49,534 nt of DNA from Sedimentisphaerales bacterium (GTDB lineage Bacteria > Planctomycetota > Phycisphaerae > Sedimentisphaerales > Anaerobacaceae). Positions 1 through 8,530 of this stretch are shown piece by piece; positions within the stretch are counted from its first letter, which is position 1; every line of letters starts with the position of its first letter. The translations under genes and the position numbers were made by a program. The DNA is taken from contig JAFGDN010000021.1 in assembly GCA_016932095.1 (NCBI GenBank), positions 1-49,534 on the forward strand. The letters are read 5' to 3'. The notes beneath the pieces were generated by a model. It was not told the origin of the DNA. It made no database searches and was given only the letters and a program-made list of their open reading frames with translations.

Positions 1-2
1 CA

Positions 3-122
3 TCAGGCGTTTATGACTATCGGCTGTATCAAAATCTGCTGGAACCATTTGTTAAATTATCCATTATGTTAGAGGCTCTAAATAATTCGAAGCATTTTGC
101 CATCAAAAAGTCACCCGTTTAG
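3..122 (+). CDS. 3' end of an unidentified protein (cut by window edge)
   Basis: The third forward frame is open from the window edge to a TAG at 120-122, about 39 codons. The translation looks protein-like, with an amphipathic helical stretch (YRLYQNLLEPFVKLSIMLEA). The stop lies inside the convergent mcsB 3' end (mcsB stop at 111-113), so the two genes would overlap tail to tail by 12 bases. I do not recognise the family. With so short a piece, chance openness cannot be excluded. Confidence 0.35.
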   Translation, partial: SGVYDYRLYQNLLEPFVKLSIMLEALNNSKHFAIKKSPV

Positions 123-1235
123 GGCAGAGCGGATAATTTGTGCGCGGAGCGCGTCGCGGTGGGTGGAATCAAGCTCTTTTCCGTAATTGAGCTGTAAATG
201 GGCAGGCAGCGTCAGTAAAAACAGGCGGTTTATCGTTGCGATTGAAAGCCGATTGGCGGATTCGGCGTCTGACCCGTCGCAGCCGATGGAGTAAAGCCGC
301 TGGATTGCCGGCGTAGTTGCGCCCTGGTGCTCGTGCATATTCAAGCCCAGGCGAATGTGGCTGAGCAGGAATATCGCCTCCTGAGAGCTTATAAGATGGG
401 CGTTTTTAAGAAGGGCAAGCGCCCTCGATATTTTGTCGTCAAGCAAACTGGCGTCGTGCAAAAGCAGGTGTTTACGGGCAATGTGCTCATACTCGACAAT
501 TTCAGGGATAATCGTTTTTTCAAACCCGGCGATAACGTCCTGTTCGGACACACCCAGGGTTATCTGGTTTGACAACTGGTAAAAATCGCCCGCCGCCTCA
601 GTGCCCTCGCCGAAAAGCCCTCGCACCGCCAGCCCCATTGCTTTTGCGGCGTTGAGAAATTTTTCTATCTGTCCTGTAATCTTTAATGCCGGCAAATGAA
701 GCATTAAAGATACTCGTATCCCCGTGCCTACGTTCGTCGGGCAGGCGGTAAGATACCCGTATTTGGGATTAAACGCGTATTCGACCTGCTTTTCTATCGC
801 GTCATCGATGCGGTTAATCTGCTCGATACAGCCGGGCAACTGGCACCCTGCCTTCAATACCTGCAGCCGCAGGTGGTCCTCCTCGTTTATCATCGCCGTA
901 AAAAACTCCCGCCGGGAAATCACCGCCCCTCGGGGCCCTTTGCCGAATGCGTGATGCTGGCTTATCAGGTGCCGCTCGACCAGGAACCGTCTTTCGAGAA
1001 CGGGCATCTTGTCAATCCCGATATAAAACGCCTCATCGCCCAGCTCCAGGCCCATTACAACGTCCTTGAGAAGCTTCAGTATCTCGGCCTTTTCGGCTAT
1101 TGAGCAGGCAGCAAGAAACTTGTGACCGGCAAGGTTTCTTGCCAGACGAACTCGCGACGATATGACTACGTCTCCGAGCGGCCCGTTGCCGCCGAACCAT
1201 TCATTTACATTCCCGCTTATTTCAGTCAGTTTCAT
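111..1235 (-). CDS. mcsB: Protein-arginine kinase McsB
   Basis: ATP:guanido phosphotransferase family enzyme of 374 residues, close to the usual ~360. In Firmicutes McsB phosphorylates arginines on proteins and so marks them for ClpCP degradation. Visible family motifs are SSRVRLARN near residues 26-34, NEEDHLRLQ at 117-125, the catalytic-cysteine block CPTNVGTG at 165-172 and GEGTEAAGDFYQ at 209-220. It starts 2 bases after the mcsA stop on the same strand, so the two are co-transcribed, as in the classic ctsR-mcsA-mcsB-clpC operon. Neither ctsR nor clpC is visible here; clpC could lie beyond the left edge only if the partial gene there is misread. Confidence 0.95.
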   Translation of the reverse strand: MKLTEISGNVNEWFGGNGPLGDVVISSRVRLARNLAGHKFLAACSIAEKAEILKLLKDVVMGLELGDEAFYIGIDKMPVLERRFLVERHLISQHHAFGKGPRGAVISRREFFTAMINEEDHLRLQVLKAGCQLPGCIEQINRIDDAIEKQVEYAFNPKYGYLTACPTNVGTGIRVSLMLHLPALKITGQIEKFLNAAKAMGLAVRGLFGEGTEAAGDFYQLSNQITLGVSEQDVIAGFEKTIIPEIVEYEHIARKHLLLHDASLLDDKISRALALLKNAHLISSQEAIFLLSHIRLGLNMHEHQGATTPAIQRLYSIGCDGSDAESANRLSIATINRLFLLTLPAHLQLNYGKELDSTHRDALRAQIIRSALNG

Positions 1236-1237
1236 CC

Positions 1238-1732
1238 CTACTTGCTCCCGGCAAGCTTGTCTCTCAATCTGGCTGCCTGCTCGTAATCCTCGCTTCTGAC
1301 TGCGTCATCGAGCTGCCGGCGAATCTGGGCAATTTCAATTTGCCTTTTCGTATCCTTCGGCATGCGCGAAGGTATCTTGCCGCGATGGGCCGTTGCACCT
1401 TCGTGCGCCTTTTTGATTAATGGCTGAAGCTCCTTTTCGAATACCTCATAATCATACGGACAACCCAGCACCGCTTTTTCACGGAACTTCTCGAGCGTCC
1501 ACCCGCAATGAGGGCAGGCCGGCTCCGTCGATTCACCCCTCGACGAATCCCCGCCCTTGGGCCCGACCGAAAGAAGATTGCTCAGCAGCTCATTTAAGGG
1601 GATGTAGTTCTTAACCCCCACGCCCTGCTCCTGGGCGCATTGCTCGCACAGGTGCGTTTCAGTCCTGACGCCTTCGGTTATTTCCGTCAGGTGTATCGTC
1701 GCTTCTCTGCTGTAACACACTTCACACTGCAT
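1238..1732 (-). CDS. mcsA: McsA, activator of protein-arginine kinase (UvrB/UvrC-motif zinc protein)
   Basis: A 164-residue protein with an N-terminal CxxC pair (CEVC, CEQC) near residues 3-33, a second zinc-binding group (CPHC plus a later Cys) near 93-110, and a C-terminal UVR motif (RRQLDDAVRSEDYEQAARLR) predicted to be coiled coil. This is the McsA layout. In known systems it binds zinc and switches on McsB. The ribosome site GAGG stands 5 bases before the ATG, and an extended -10 promoter lies just upstream. It is the first gene of the mcsA-mcsB pair. Confidence 0.92.
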   Translation of the reverse strand: MQCEVCYSREATIHLTEITEGVRTETHLCEQCAQEQGVGVKNYIPLNELLSNLLSVGPKGGDSSRGESTEPACPHCGWTLEKFREKAVLGCPYDYEVFEKELQPLIKKAHEGATAHRGKIPSRMPKDTKRQIEIAQIRRQLDDAVRSEDYEQAARLRDKLAGSK

Positions 1733-1754
1733 AACGTCCTCAATTTCTTACCCT

Positions 1755-1763
1755 ATTATACCA
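1755..1763 (-). promoter_or_regulatory. Extended -10 promoter for mcsA-mcsB
   Basis: Read on the minus strand, TGGTATAAT is a perfect TGn extended -10 element. It ends 22 bases before the mcsA ATG (1732), which would give a 5' leader of about 15 bases. A TTGACG lies 21 bases further upstream, too far for a standard -35, but extended -10 promoters do not need one. No CtsR operator was recognised. Confidence 0.6.
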
Positions 1764-1941
1764 AACTCCCGGGAAAACAATCGTCAAATTCTTAAAACCC
1801 TCCTGATATGGATGTGATTTAAATTTGAAGGCGGCTGTGTATATCGTCAATCGGTTACGCTGCTCGTCTTTCACCGCAAAGATTATTTTATTTATTTTTT
1901 TCTCTGCGGCGAGTTACGCAACCCTTCCACGCAACCCGTAT

Positions 1942-2307
1942 TTATTTGGAATACTTCGCCGAACATCCCACCTGCTCGCTGACCGTAACGCTGTCCAGTT
2001 TCACTCCCTTGGGCAGGGTCTGCTCAAGCCGTTCAAAAACATATAACGCCACACATTCGGCTGTCGGGCTTTTTTCGCGAAAGTAATCTATCTCATTTAA
2101 AGAAGCCCCGGCCAATTGTGAAGTTATCTCCGTAATCTTCGATTTGACCAGGGCAAAGTCCATTGCCACGCCGCTGCTCTCGAGCTTATCAGTGCTGACC
2201 TCCACCGTCACCGCCCAGAAATGCTCGTGTTCCGGCTCCGGCGAGGCCTTTGACAAACCCACGCTGTGACTCGCCTTGAATTGTGTCTCAACACTGATTG
2301 TAAACAA
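1942..2307 (-). CDS. 6-pyruvoyl-tetrahydropterin synthase / QueD-family protein with altered active site
   Basis: A T-fold protein of about 121 residues. Family marks are the first zinc His in KASHS, the HEH pair near residue 30 (normally HGH), MDFALVK, SPTAE (normally NPT[SA]E) and a C-terminal SEQ...KY. The catalytic Cys four residues before HxH is absent (SPEPEHEH), and the Asp-His pair of the family is replaced near QLAGASLNE. It may therefore not be a normal QueD of queuosine synthesis. The TTG start at 2307 is chosen because AAGGAG stands 7 bases upstream; an ATG at 2382 would overlap coaD and add 25 unrelated residues. It follows coaD by 55 bases on the same strand. Confidence 0.75.
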   Translation of the reverse strand: MFTISVETQFKASHSVGLSKASPEPEHEHFWAVTVEVSTDKLESSGVAMDFALVKSKITEITSQLAGASLNEIDYFREKSPTAECVALYVFERLEQTLPKGVKLDSVTVSEQVGCSAKYSK

Positions 2308-2314
2308 AGCAATT

Positions 2315-2320
2315 CTCCTT
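2315..2320 (-). promoter_or_regulatory. Ribosome binding site fixing a TTG start for the QueD-like gene
   Basis: AAGGAG on the minus strand, 7 bases before TTG at 2307-2305. It decides the start against the longer ATG reading that would overlap coaD. Confidence 0.65.
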
Positions 2321-2362
2321 AAACAAAGGTCAGGATTTGCCCCGCCGGTTCTCTCTGTTAAT

Positions 2363-2851
2363 TCACGGGGCGAACCGCTCACGCAACCATTTATTGACGT
2401 TGGCCGGCACCATATTCGATATATCGCCGCCCAATGACGCCACCTGCCTAATCAACGTAGAGCTTATGAAGCCATACTGCTCAGTCGTCATAATAAATAC
2501 CGTCTCAATCCCTGCCACTGAGCGATTGGTCATCGCCAGCTCAAGCTCATAATGAACATCGGTCAAACTGCGTAACCCTCTTAATATAACGTCTGCATTT
2601 TTATGCTTTGCGAATTCCACCATTAAACCGTCAAATCCCTCCACTGAAACTCCCGGCAGCCCCGCTATTAGCTCGTTTATCATCTCAACACGTTCCTCAG
2701 GGCTGAAAAGCTGGTTTTTCAGGGGGCTTTTGCCCACCGCCACTATCACCTCGTCAAAAAGCTTTATTCCCCGGCTAATTACGTCCAAATGCCCGTTGGT
2801 AATAGGGTCAAAAGACCCCGGAAATATCGCCCGAACAAATTTTCCGCTCAT
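2363..2851 (-). CDS. coaD: Phosphopantetheine adenylyltransferase CoaD
   Basis: Transfers AMP from ATP to 4'-phosphopantetheine, the penultimate step of coenzyme A synthesis, in the cytoplasm. The 162-residue length is typical. Motifs: FPGSFDPITNGH near residues 10-21 (the nucleotidyltransferase TxGH-type motif), RGLRSLTDVHYELE in the middle and a C-terminal FISSTLIRQVA block (ISSTxIR). The start at 2851 gives MSGKFVRAIFPG and has AAGGATT just upstream; a longer reading to 2908 adds 19 residues without family similarity. Confidence 0.95.
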   Translation of the reverse strand: MSGKFVRAIFPGSFDPITNGHLDVISRGIKLFDEVIVAVGKSPLKNQLFSPEERVEMINELIAGLPGVSVEGFDGLMVEFAKHKNADVILRGLRSLTDVHYELELAMTNRSVAGIETVFIMTTEQYGFISSTLIRQVASLGGDISNMVPANVNKWLRERFAP

Positions 2852-2953
2852 AATCCTTATCCCTTTGCCCAAAACCGCTATTTTAACCTCAATTCCCCCG
2901 CGGGTCAAATATCATAAAAAAAGTGTAACAAATCGTCCAGGAACGGACTCTAT

Positions 2954-2959
2954 ATTATA
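2954..2959 (-). promoter_or_regulatory. Possible -10 element upstream of coaD
   Basis: TATAAT on the minus strand about 100 bases before the coaD ATG. No clear -35 is visible at 16-18 bases, so this is a weak call. Confidence 0.25.
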
Positions 2960-3065
2960 GAATCCTTGATTTTACCCGCTTGCGACTCCGTTCACGCTTC
3001 GTCCGGCTGCTCGGCAAGGCGATAGTCATTGAGAAACGAAAAAAACGAAAATTTTACGCAACCTG

Positions 3066-3094
3066 TTGATTTCGTCCGACAAATATGCTATAAA
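3066..3094 (+). promoter_or_regulatory. Sigma-70-like promoter of the pseudopilin gene
   Basis: TTGATT (3066-3071) and TATAAA (3089-3094) are separated by exactly 17 bases. The predicted start of transcription near 3101 gives a leader of about 85-90 bases before the ATG at 3189. I found no known riboswitch in that leader. The rest of 2852-3188 holds no gene that I can see. Confidence 0.65.
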
Positions 3095-3188
3095 GAAATG
3101 GGGTGTATAAGCTCGATAGGGCGCCGTTGCTTGCGAGTTGTGCACTTTATTTTATGACTTGATTATTTTTTTACAGGAGAGTTGTATT

Positions 3189-4238
3189 ATGAAATGTAAA
3201 GGAAATGTTTCGGCGAAGCGCCGTAAAACCGGGTTCACACTCATTGAGCTGCTGGTTGTCATCGCCATTATCGCGCTGCTTATGGCCATATTACTGCCTG
3301 CTCTCGGAAAAGCACGCCTCGCGGGCAAAAAAGCCGTCTGCCTCAACAGCCTCAAGCAGCTTACACTCACCTGGGCGACTTTTTCATCAGCAAACGAAGA
3401 TAAACTCGTAAATGCAAATGTATGGCCTGTCAATAGCGAAACAACCCTTCCCCCAGCCGACATGGCGGCTCCTCCCCCTGCTGGGTATGACCCTCATACA
3501 GGAGCGGCTGCTGTGCCTTGTACTGAGCAATATTGCGCTGGGGGGTATAAACAAACAGGTGAAAAACCCTGGGTCGGCCCCGGTTTTCCTTTCACTCAAC
3601 CAACCTGTCAAAATGCCGGTTGGTCATTTCCAAATCCAAAGCAAGTGCATGAAATATACCAAAGATGGGCTATCATATCCGGCGCCTTCTGGCCATATTT
3701 AAAGGACGAAAAAATTTATTGCTGCCCGACCGGAATGAAGGGGCAAATGATAACTTATAATATTGTCGATTCAATGAACGGTTGTACCGTTTCTCGGCAG
3801 GTTCCGAGCACCCGACAAGGAGAAACATGTGGTTGCGGCGACGCAGTTTGCGACAAGAGTATATGGTATAAGAACGCGCAGCAGATAAGAAAACCGTCGG
3901 AAAAGCTGGTCTTTATCGACGAGGGACGTTTATCTCCCGACAGCTATGCAGTTCGTTATAATGATTTTTGGTATATGGACGCTCCGCCCATACGCCATAG
4001 CGACGGAGCAACGATATCGTTTGCCGATGGTCATAGCGCCTACTGGAAGTGGAAAAGTAAATGTACCGTCCGAATCGGAAAACTGGCCGAGGAAGAAAAA
4101 ATAAGTATCGGTCTCGACGATTATTGCGGAGAATCGGACTGCGCTGCCAAGCAGGACTTCTGGAAGTTGCGGGTAGGTACCTGGGGGCCTAAAAACCCCA
4201 TTCCTACAACCTGTACACTTACGTTTGACATTGATTAA
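3189..4238 (+). CDS. Type II secretion pseudopilin-like protein with H-X9-DG motif
   Basis: A 349-residue protein with a class III signal peptide: basic start, then the prepilin peptidase site and methylated Phe, [16 protein letters not shown] (residues 14-29), followed by one membrane helix. Near the C-terminus [12 protein letters not shown] is the H-X9-DG motif of the large planctomycete pseudopilin paralogue family, with DGxxxYW after it. Many Cys in the globular part suggest disulfides. The start is fixed by AGGAGA at 3175-3180; an upstream ATG at 3138 is unlikely. It is a single gene with its own promoter and terminator. The substrate or role of this family is not known. Confidence 0.88.
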   Translation: MKCKGNVSAKRRKTGFTLIELLVVIAIIALLMAILLPALGKARLAGKKAVCLNSLKQLTLTWATFSSANEDKLVNANVWPVNSETTLPPADMAAPPPAGYDPHTGAAAVPCTEQYCAGGYKQTGEKPWVGPGFPFTQPTCQNAGWSFPNPKQVHEIYQRWAIISGAFWPYLKDEKIYCCPTGMKGQMITYNIVDSMNGCTVSRQVPSTRQGETCGCGDAVCDKSIWYKNAQQIRKPSEKLVFIDEGRLSPDSYAVRYNDFWYMDAPPIRHSDGATISFADGHSAYWKWKSKCTVRIGKLAEEEKISIGLDDYCGESDCAAKQDFWKLRVGTWGPKNPIPTTCTLTFDID

Positions 4239-4286
4239 GTCATTTATCTGCCGCAGCTAAGCGTGACAGAACACAATTGTGAAATA

Positions 4287-4318
4287 GAAAAGGCCGGCTT
4301 CAAGCCGGCCTTTTTTGT
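4287..4318 (+). terminator. Rho-independent terminator after the pseudopilin gene
   Basis: GGCCGGC (4292-4298) and GCCGGCC (4304-4310) form a perfect stem with a TTCAA loop, preceded by A residues and followed by six T. It lies 49 bases after the stop codon. Confidence 0.9.
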
Positions 4319-4344
4319 TCTATTGACCGCGCCTCGGAAAACTA

Positions 4345-4555
4345 TTTACCACAAAGGTCGCCAAAAGCTGCCCAAGAGGAAAAATACAAAGAGCTTTTGC
4401 TCTAAGTGTTGAAACAAATCAGAAAGCTCAATCCACAGCTTTTCCACAAGGGCTGTTTACGCTGTGCAAAATCTGTGAAATGCAAAAATATTTTTGCTGT
4501 AACATCAATGCCCGCCGAGACATCAAACAAGTTGAAAAAAAATCATAAAAAATCC
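4345..4555. other. Candidate replication origin (oriC) upstream of dnaA
   Basis: Between the terminator and dnaA there are same-orientation DnaA-box-like 9-mers: TTTACCACA (4345-4353, 7 of 9 matches to TTATCCACA), CAATCCACA (4429-4437, 7 of 9) and TTTTCCACA (4440-4448, 8 of 9). A very A-rich stretch at 4527-4555 could be the unwinding element. The position next to dnaA is a classic origin site. There are few boxes and no strand-skew test was possible. Confidence 0.4.
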
Positions 4556-4754
4556 TGTTGATGCCGCGCATTTGCTGTCAATAATTGCAACTGTTCTGCC
4601 TGCAGTGAGCAAGGCCGAACTGCTTAATTTGTCCGCCGCGTGCCCGCCGTTAGTTTGGCGGGTCGTTGTGGCGAACACGGCTTCCAGTGAATGGACGCAC
4701 GCTATCATAACTGAAGACCTGTCCGCTTCTGGCGGATTGGCTGGGGAGTTAAAA

Positions 4755-6209
4755 ATGCAGGGATTAGTCAAGGACGACGCAAGCCGCACGGCTGAGTCCG
4801 TTATTTGCGCAATTAATGACGCAATCGCGGAAAGAATCGGGCAGCAAAAATTCAATATATGGTTCAAAAACTCGACTCGACTGACGTTTGGGGACGGCCT
4901 CTTGAAGGTAGGTGTTGCCAATCAGTTCATATCGACCTGGCTTGAAAGTCATTTTCACGCCCAGGTCGCCGACGCGGCACGTGCCGTCGTCGGAAACGAA
5001 TGCCGGCTGTTGTTCGCTGTTGACCCGCAGCTTTGCGCCAACAACAAATCAGCCGGCAATCATCGACAGGTCAGGCCCCCCAAGGCATCGCCCTCGCCGG
5101 GCGCCGGCTGGCCGGTATCAACCGCACACGACCACATAATGCAGCCCGTTTTACCCGCGGGCCAGCGGCTGAAACTGCGTTTCGACACGTTCGTCGTCGG
5201 TCCGTCAAATGAGCTTGCCTATAATGCGGCGAAAGCCGTAGTTTGCGATAAGCAGAGTCCCTTCAACCCGCTTTTTATCCACGGAGGGTATGGTCTCGGA
5301 AAGACGCATCTGTTGCAAGGGATATGCAATGAGACGCGTTCTGCCAGGCCGACAGCCAACTGGCTGTATATGTCGGCTGAGGACTTTGCTAATCAATTTG
5401 TGCTGGCCTTGAAGACCCGAAAGCTGGAGGCGTTTCGGCGTCGCATGCGACAAACGGATTTGTTGGCGATTGACGACATTCACTTCCTGGCCAGCAAGCC
5501 GGCAACACAGGACGAGTTCCTGTTTACTTTTAACGCGTTGGATTTGGCCGGCCGCCAGGTCGTGCTGGCCAGCGACAGCCATCCCAAAATGATTGACCAG
5601 CTCTCCGAAAAGCTGGTCAATCGCTTCGTTTCGGGAATGGTCGTCAAAATTAACACGCCTGATTTTAAGACCCGCTGCCAGATTGTCAGACGTTTCGCAC
5701 ACAGCGTCAATACAAGCATACCGCAAGATGTGATTGGCTACATCGCGGATAATATGAAAAGCAGCGTCCGCGAGCTGCAGGGCGCGATTTTGAAACTAAC
5801 CGCCTTCGCGTCTCTGCAAAACGCGAAAATCGACATGGCGATGGCCGGAATGGTTTTGGCCGAGCACGTTGAACGTTGCGACCCGACTGTTCATCTGTCG
5901 GATATCGAGTCGGCCGTGGCCTCGTTCTTCGGGGTACCGGCGTCCGCGATTCATTCGTCCAAAAAAGACCGGACTATCGCCCTGGCTCGCCATTTTTGTA
6001 TGTATCTGGCCCGCAAAAATACCCGGCTTTCAAGCTCGGAGATTGGCCGACTGCTGGGTGATAAAAATCACGCAACTGTCCTTCTGGCCTGCAAAAAAAT
6101 CGAGGACCAAATCGCCCAAAACGCCCCCCTGAACTGGCAAGGCCCCGCCGGAAACAGGGTGTGCCCGGCCAGAACCATTTTAGAACAGTTGGAAAATAAC
6201 ATCAGATAG
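4755..6209 (+). CDS. dnaA: Chromosomal replication initiator DnaA
   Basis: A 484-residue AAA+ initiator that binds DnaA boxes at oriC and melts the origin. Domain I is about residues 10-90 (QQKFNIWFKN, FISTWLESHF), followed by a variable linker. Domain III carries Walker A GGYGLGKTH with Lys183 and Walker B LLAIDDIHF with Asp240-Asp241, then the sensor regions. Domain IV has the DNA-binding helix-turn-helix ending GDKNHATVLLACKKIE, in which the usual GGRDH(S/T)TV is GDKNHATV. The start at 4755 is chosen for GGGGAG six bases upstream; the frame stays open back to 4572, but that part lacks family similarity. No dnaN follows. Confidence 0.93.
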   Translation: MQGLVKDDASRTAESVICAINDAIAERIGQQKFNIWFKNSTRLTFGDGLLKVGVANQFISTWLESHFHAQVADAARAVVGNECRLLFAVDPQLCANNKSAGNHRQVRPPKASPSPGAGWPVSTAHDHIMQPVLPAGQRLKLRFDTFVVGPSNELAYNAAKAVVCDKQSPFNPLFIHGGYGLGKTHLLQGICNETRSARPTANWLYMSAEDFANQFVLALKTRKLEAFRRRMRQTDLLAIDDIHFLASKPATQDEFLFTFNALDLAGRQVVLASDSHPKMIDQLSEKLVNRFVSGMVVKINTPDFKTRCQIVRRFAHSVNTSIPQDVIGYIADNMKSSVRELQGAILKLTAFASLQNAKIDMAMAGMVLAEHVERCDPTVHLSDIESAVASFFGVPASAIHSSKKDRTIALARHFCMYLARKNTRLSSSEIGRLLGDKNHATVLLACKKIEDQIAQNAPLNWQGPAGNRVCPARTILEQLENNIR

Positions 6210-6661
6210 GCAGCTTGCTGTCCGCTTCCGAGGGTAAACATCAATTTTGACATGAGGCAAATTTAATGTTGCGGCTTTTTCCAAAATAGCTACACTTATG
6301 AACATTACGTGACGGACAGCAGCTTTAGTTAGGAATTCTTGACATTTAAGCGAGAAAGCGAAAGCTGATGGGGAGATTATCAAAACGAGAGCCGAGGTCA
6401 TCGCGCTGGCCGAACAGCCGGTTAGCAGATTCAGAACTCATATCGTATTGTTCCATACTGAACGCTAAAAATACGGTTGATTTCGATGATGACAAACCGG
6501 AGTGTGTCGGTCATAAATGGGGGCAACGGGCAAGTCCAAAAAACCGGAGTCCTCCATCTTTCGTTCTCTAAAAAAATGTGCGTCTGTTTTGCGGCTATTT
6601 GAGCAGATGCGTAACACATTCACAAATCAGGAGTGCATGATCACTTAATAGGAGAGAAAAA
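6210..6661. other. Gene-poor spacer with a possible gene remnant and an imperfect inverted repeat
   Basis: No convincing gene. A 41-codon open stretch at 6343-6468 on the plus strand (its C-terminal part reads FRTHIVLFHTER) is protein-like but has no plausible start and may be a remnant. AGCTTGCTGTCCG (6212-6224) is nearly the inverse of CGGACAGCAGCT (6313-6324). The leader of the next gene ends with AGGAGAG before the ATG at 6662. Confidence 0.3.
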
Positions 6662-8530
6662 ATGAAGACTAATAAGGACTTACAGGTAAAATTGTGCGTG
6701 GGACTAATGTTCGCAGCGATAGGTCTAATCGTGCCTTGTGCTTTTGCAGGTCCCCCATGGGAGCGAGCCATACCCCAGGAAGTAGTAAATGCTGCGATTG
6801 ATTTTGCCGATCTCAATGAGGTATCATCGGTGACCCGGGTAAAAGTCAATTGTGCACATACTAACTATTACGAAATCCACGGGGTAAAAGCCGATGTTAA
6901 CAGAACTTGTCTTGTTGCCGTAAACCCGGACAATAACGAAGTAGTAAAAGAGATAAGATTCTGCCCGAGGCATGAGCAGTTTTCCACAGAGGTTGCCATA
7001 GATGAAACTCAAGCTCTTGCAGCCGCCAACGCATACTTGACTGACCATAATTTGATGATACCCTCTGACTTCGTTCTTGATGATGTGAACCTGCGGCAAC
7101 TTGGCGAGGAATATTATTACAGAATCCACTACAAACACTATCACGAGGGATTTCCGGTAAAGGCTGATTTTCTTACACTTAAGGTGGATGCCAACTATGG
7201 GGACATAAGAAGTTACTCAAAAGTATACCACAACATAACCACCTCCTGGCCTAGTCCCTCGATCGATGGATACACAGCAATCTCTATGGCCAGGACGTTC
7301 GTTGGCGCCCACACGGGCATCGATCCCAACCTGCCTGTGGGGTCAAACTCGCTGGAGATTGTTTACCCAAACCGATACTTCGATTCATGCAAATGGCAAT
7401 GGACCGAGCAGGAAGCCCTGGTCTATAACGTCAGATTTGTGGAAACGACAGACCCTGACGCTGACCGGGTCATAGATGTCTGGGTAGATGCAAATTCCGG
7501 AGAAATTCAAGGCGGAGAGACCTACGAAACGCCCTTAGCGGAAAAATTTGCTACTACCAACCAACATCACGATCTGGATATCTGGGACGATGACTGGGGT
7601 GGAGATGACTGGGATCCGCTTCCCCGAATGCAGTATAATGCGACCGAGCACAGATTGGGTTGGGATCCACCTGCTAATACGAAGAATCAGGTCGTTAATG
7701 CGATTAATGCGACCAACCATGTGTGGATGCTGCAAACGCACGGCGGATTTAGTGCTAATCGGCCGTATGCGATAATTGACGCCACTGACAACGTCAACCT
7801 TTATCCCGCAGATATCCCTGCAAATACGGTCTTTTGGGCGCTGCTGAGCTGTTGCCATTCGGGGGATACCGGCGCCGGCGGCAATGACTTCAAGACCACG
7901 TTTATCAACCAGGGAACACGCCTCTTTACCGGGTATGTCGGCTCTATCAATCCGGACAATTATGAGCATTCGTTGAGCTACTACCTTCAGATGGGCTACC
8001 ATTTCGCGAATGCCCATGAAGCTGCCGAGGAGCAAACAAACCCGGATTTTGAAATCGTTTACGCATGGAGAGGCGGCTGTTACAATGCGATGCGGTTGGC
8101 ACCCCTGTTTGTTACGGTTGATGGCCCCGATAATCCTGTTTTTCCCCTTCAGGAGTTCAATATGACAGCAAGAGTGAGAAACAGGGAAAGCGACGGCCAT
8201 GCAACCGCTACCAACGTGCAAGCACGACTTGTGATACCTGCCGGATTCACGCGTATCGCTGGTAACAATCCTCAAAACTTGGGCAACATTACCTACAACA
8301 ATGAGAATACTGCGACTTGGACCGTGCGGGCGAATGCTCTCACTCGTCCAGGGACGTATACCTTTGATGCTATAGTCTGGTCAGACAACCTCGGCGTTGA
8401 GGTTGATGACCCGGACAATCCTTATCACAAGTGCGAGGTAGATGTGATGACGCTGGATTTCGATTTGAATCGCATCGTTGACTTCCGTGATTTCTCCATG
8501 TTCGCTCAGCGTTGGCTCTGGGAATACTAG
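6662..8530 (+). CDS. Secreted caspase/gingipain-like cysteine peptidase with PepSY/FTP-like propeptide and dockerin-like tail
   Basis: A 622-residue protein. Residues 1-30 form a Sec signal peptide ending near CAFAG. Residues ~60-290 resemble the PepSY/FTP propeptides of secreted proteases, with repeated TLKVDANYG and VWVDANSGEI type turns. Residues ~340-450 have the clan CD peptidase layout: a hydrophobic strand and His-Gly (LQTHGGF, His360), then a hydrophobic strand and Cys (LLSCCHSG, Cys397/398). A CARDB/Ig-like domain follows (~480-590), and the end, DFDLNRIVDFRDFSMFAQRW, is a half-dockerin-like tail found on exported planctomycete proteins. Predicted exported peptidase; the substrate is unknown. 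The start has a good ribosome site. Confidence 0.75.
   Translation: MKTNKDLQVKLCVGLMFAAIGLIVPCAFAGPPWERAIPQEVVNAAIDFADLNEVSSVTRVKVNCAHTNYYEIHGVKADVNRTCLVAVNPDNNEVVKEIRFCPRHEQFSTEVAIDETQALAAANAYLTDHNLMIPSDFVLDDVNLRQLGEEYYYRIHYKHYHEGFPVKADFLTLKVDANYGDIRSYSKVYHNITTSWPSPSIDGYTAISMARTFVGAHTGIDPNLPVGSNSLEIVYPNRYFDSCKWQWTEQEALVYNVRFVETTDPDADRVIDVWVDANSGEIQGGETYETPLAEKFATTNQHHDLDIWDDDWGGDDWDPLPRMQYNATEHRLGWDPPANTKNQVVNAINATNHVWMLQTHGGFSANRPYAIIDATDNVNLYPADIPANTVFWALLSCCHSGDTGAGGNDFKTTFINQGTRLFTGYVGSINPDNYEHSLSYYLQMGYHFANAHEAAEEQTNPDFEIVYAWRGGCYNAMRLAPLFVTVDGPDNPVFPLQEFNMTARVRNRESDGHATATNVQARLVIPAGFTRIAGNNPQNLGNITYNNENTATWTVRANALTRPGTYTFDAIVWSDNLGVEVDDPDNPYHKCEVDVMTLDFDLNRIVDFRDFSMFAQRWLWEY

Noticed and set aside
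3095-3188. Riboswitch in the pseudopilin leader
   Set aside because: No match to c-di-GMP or other known aptamer cores could be seen.
5205-5726. 173-codon minus-strand frame
   Set aside because: It is antisense to the AAA+ domain of dnaA and has no own signals.
7535-8275. 246-codon open frame on the minus strand
   Set aside because: It is antisense to the caspase-like gene, which has signal peptide, motifs and ribosome site; the antisense translation has no recognisable features.
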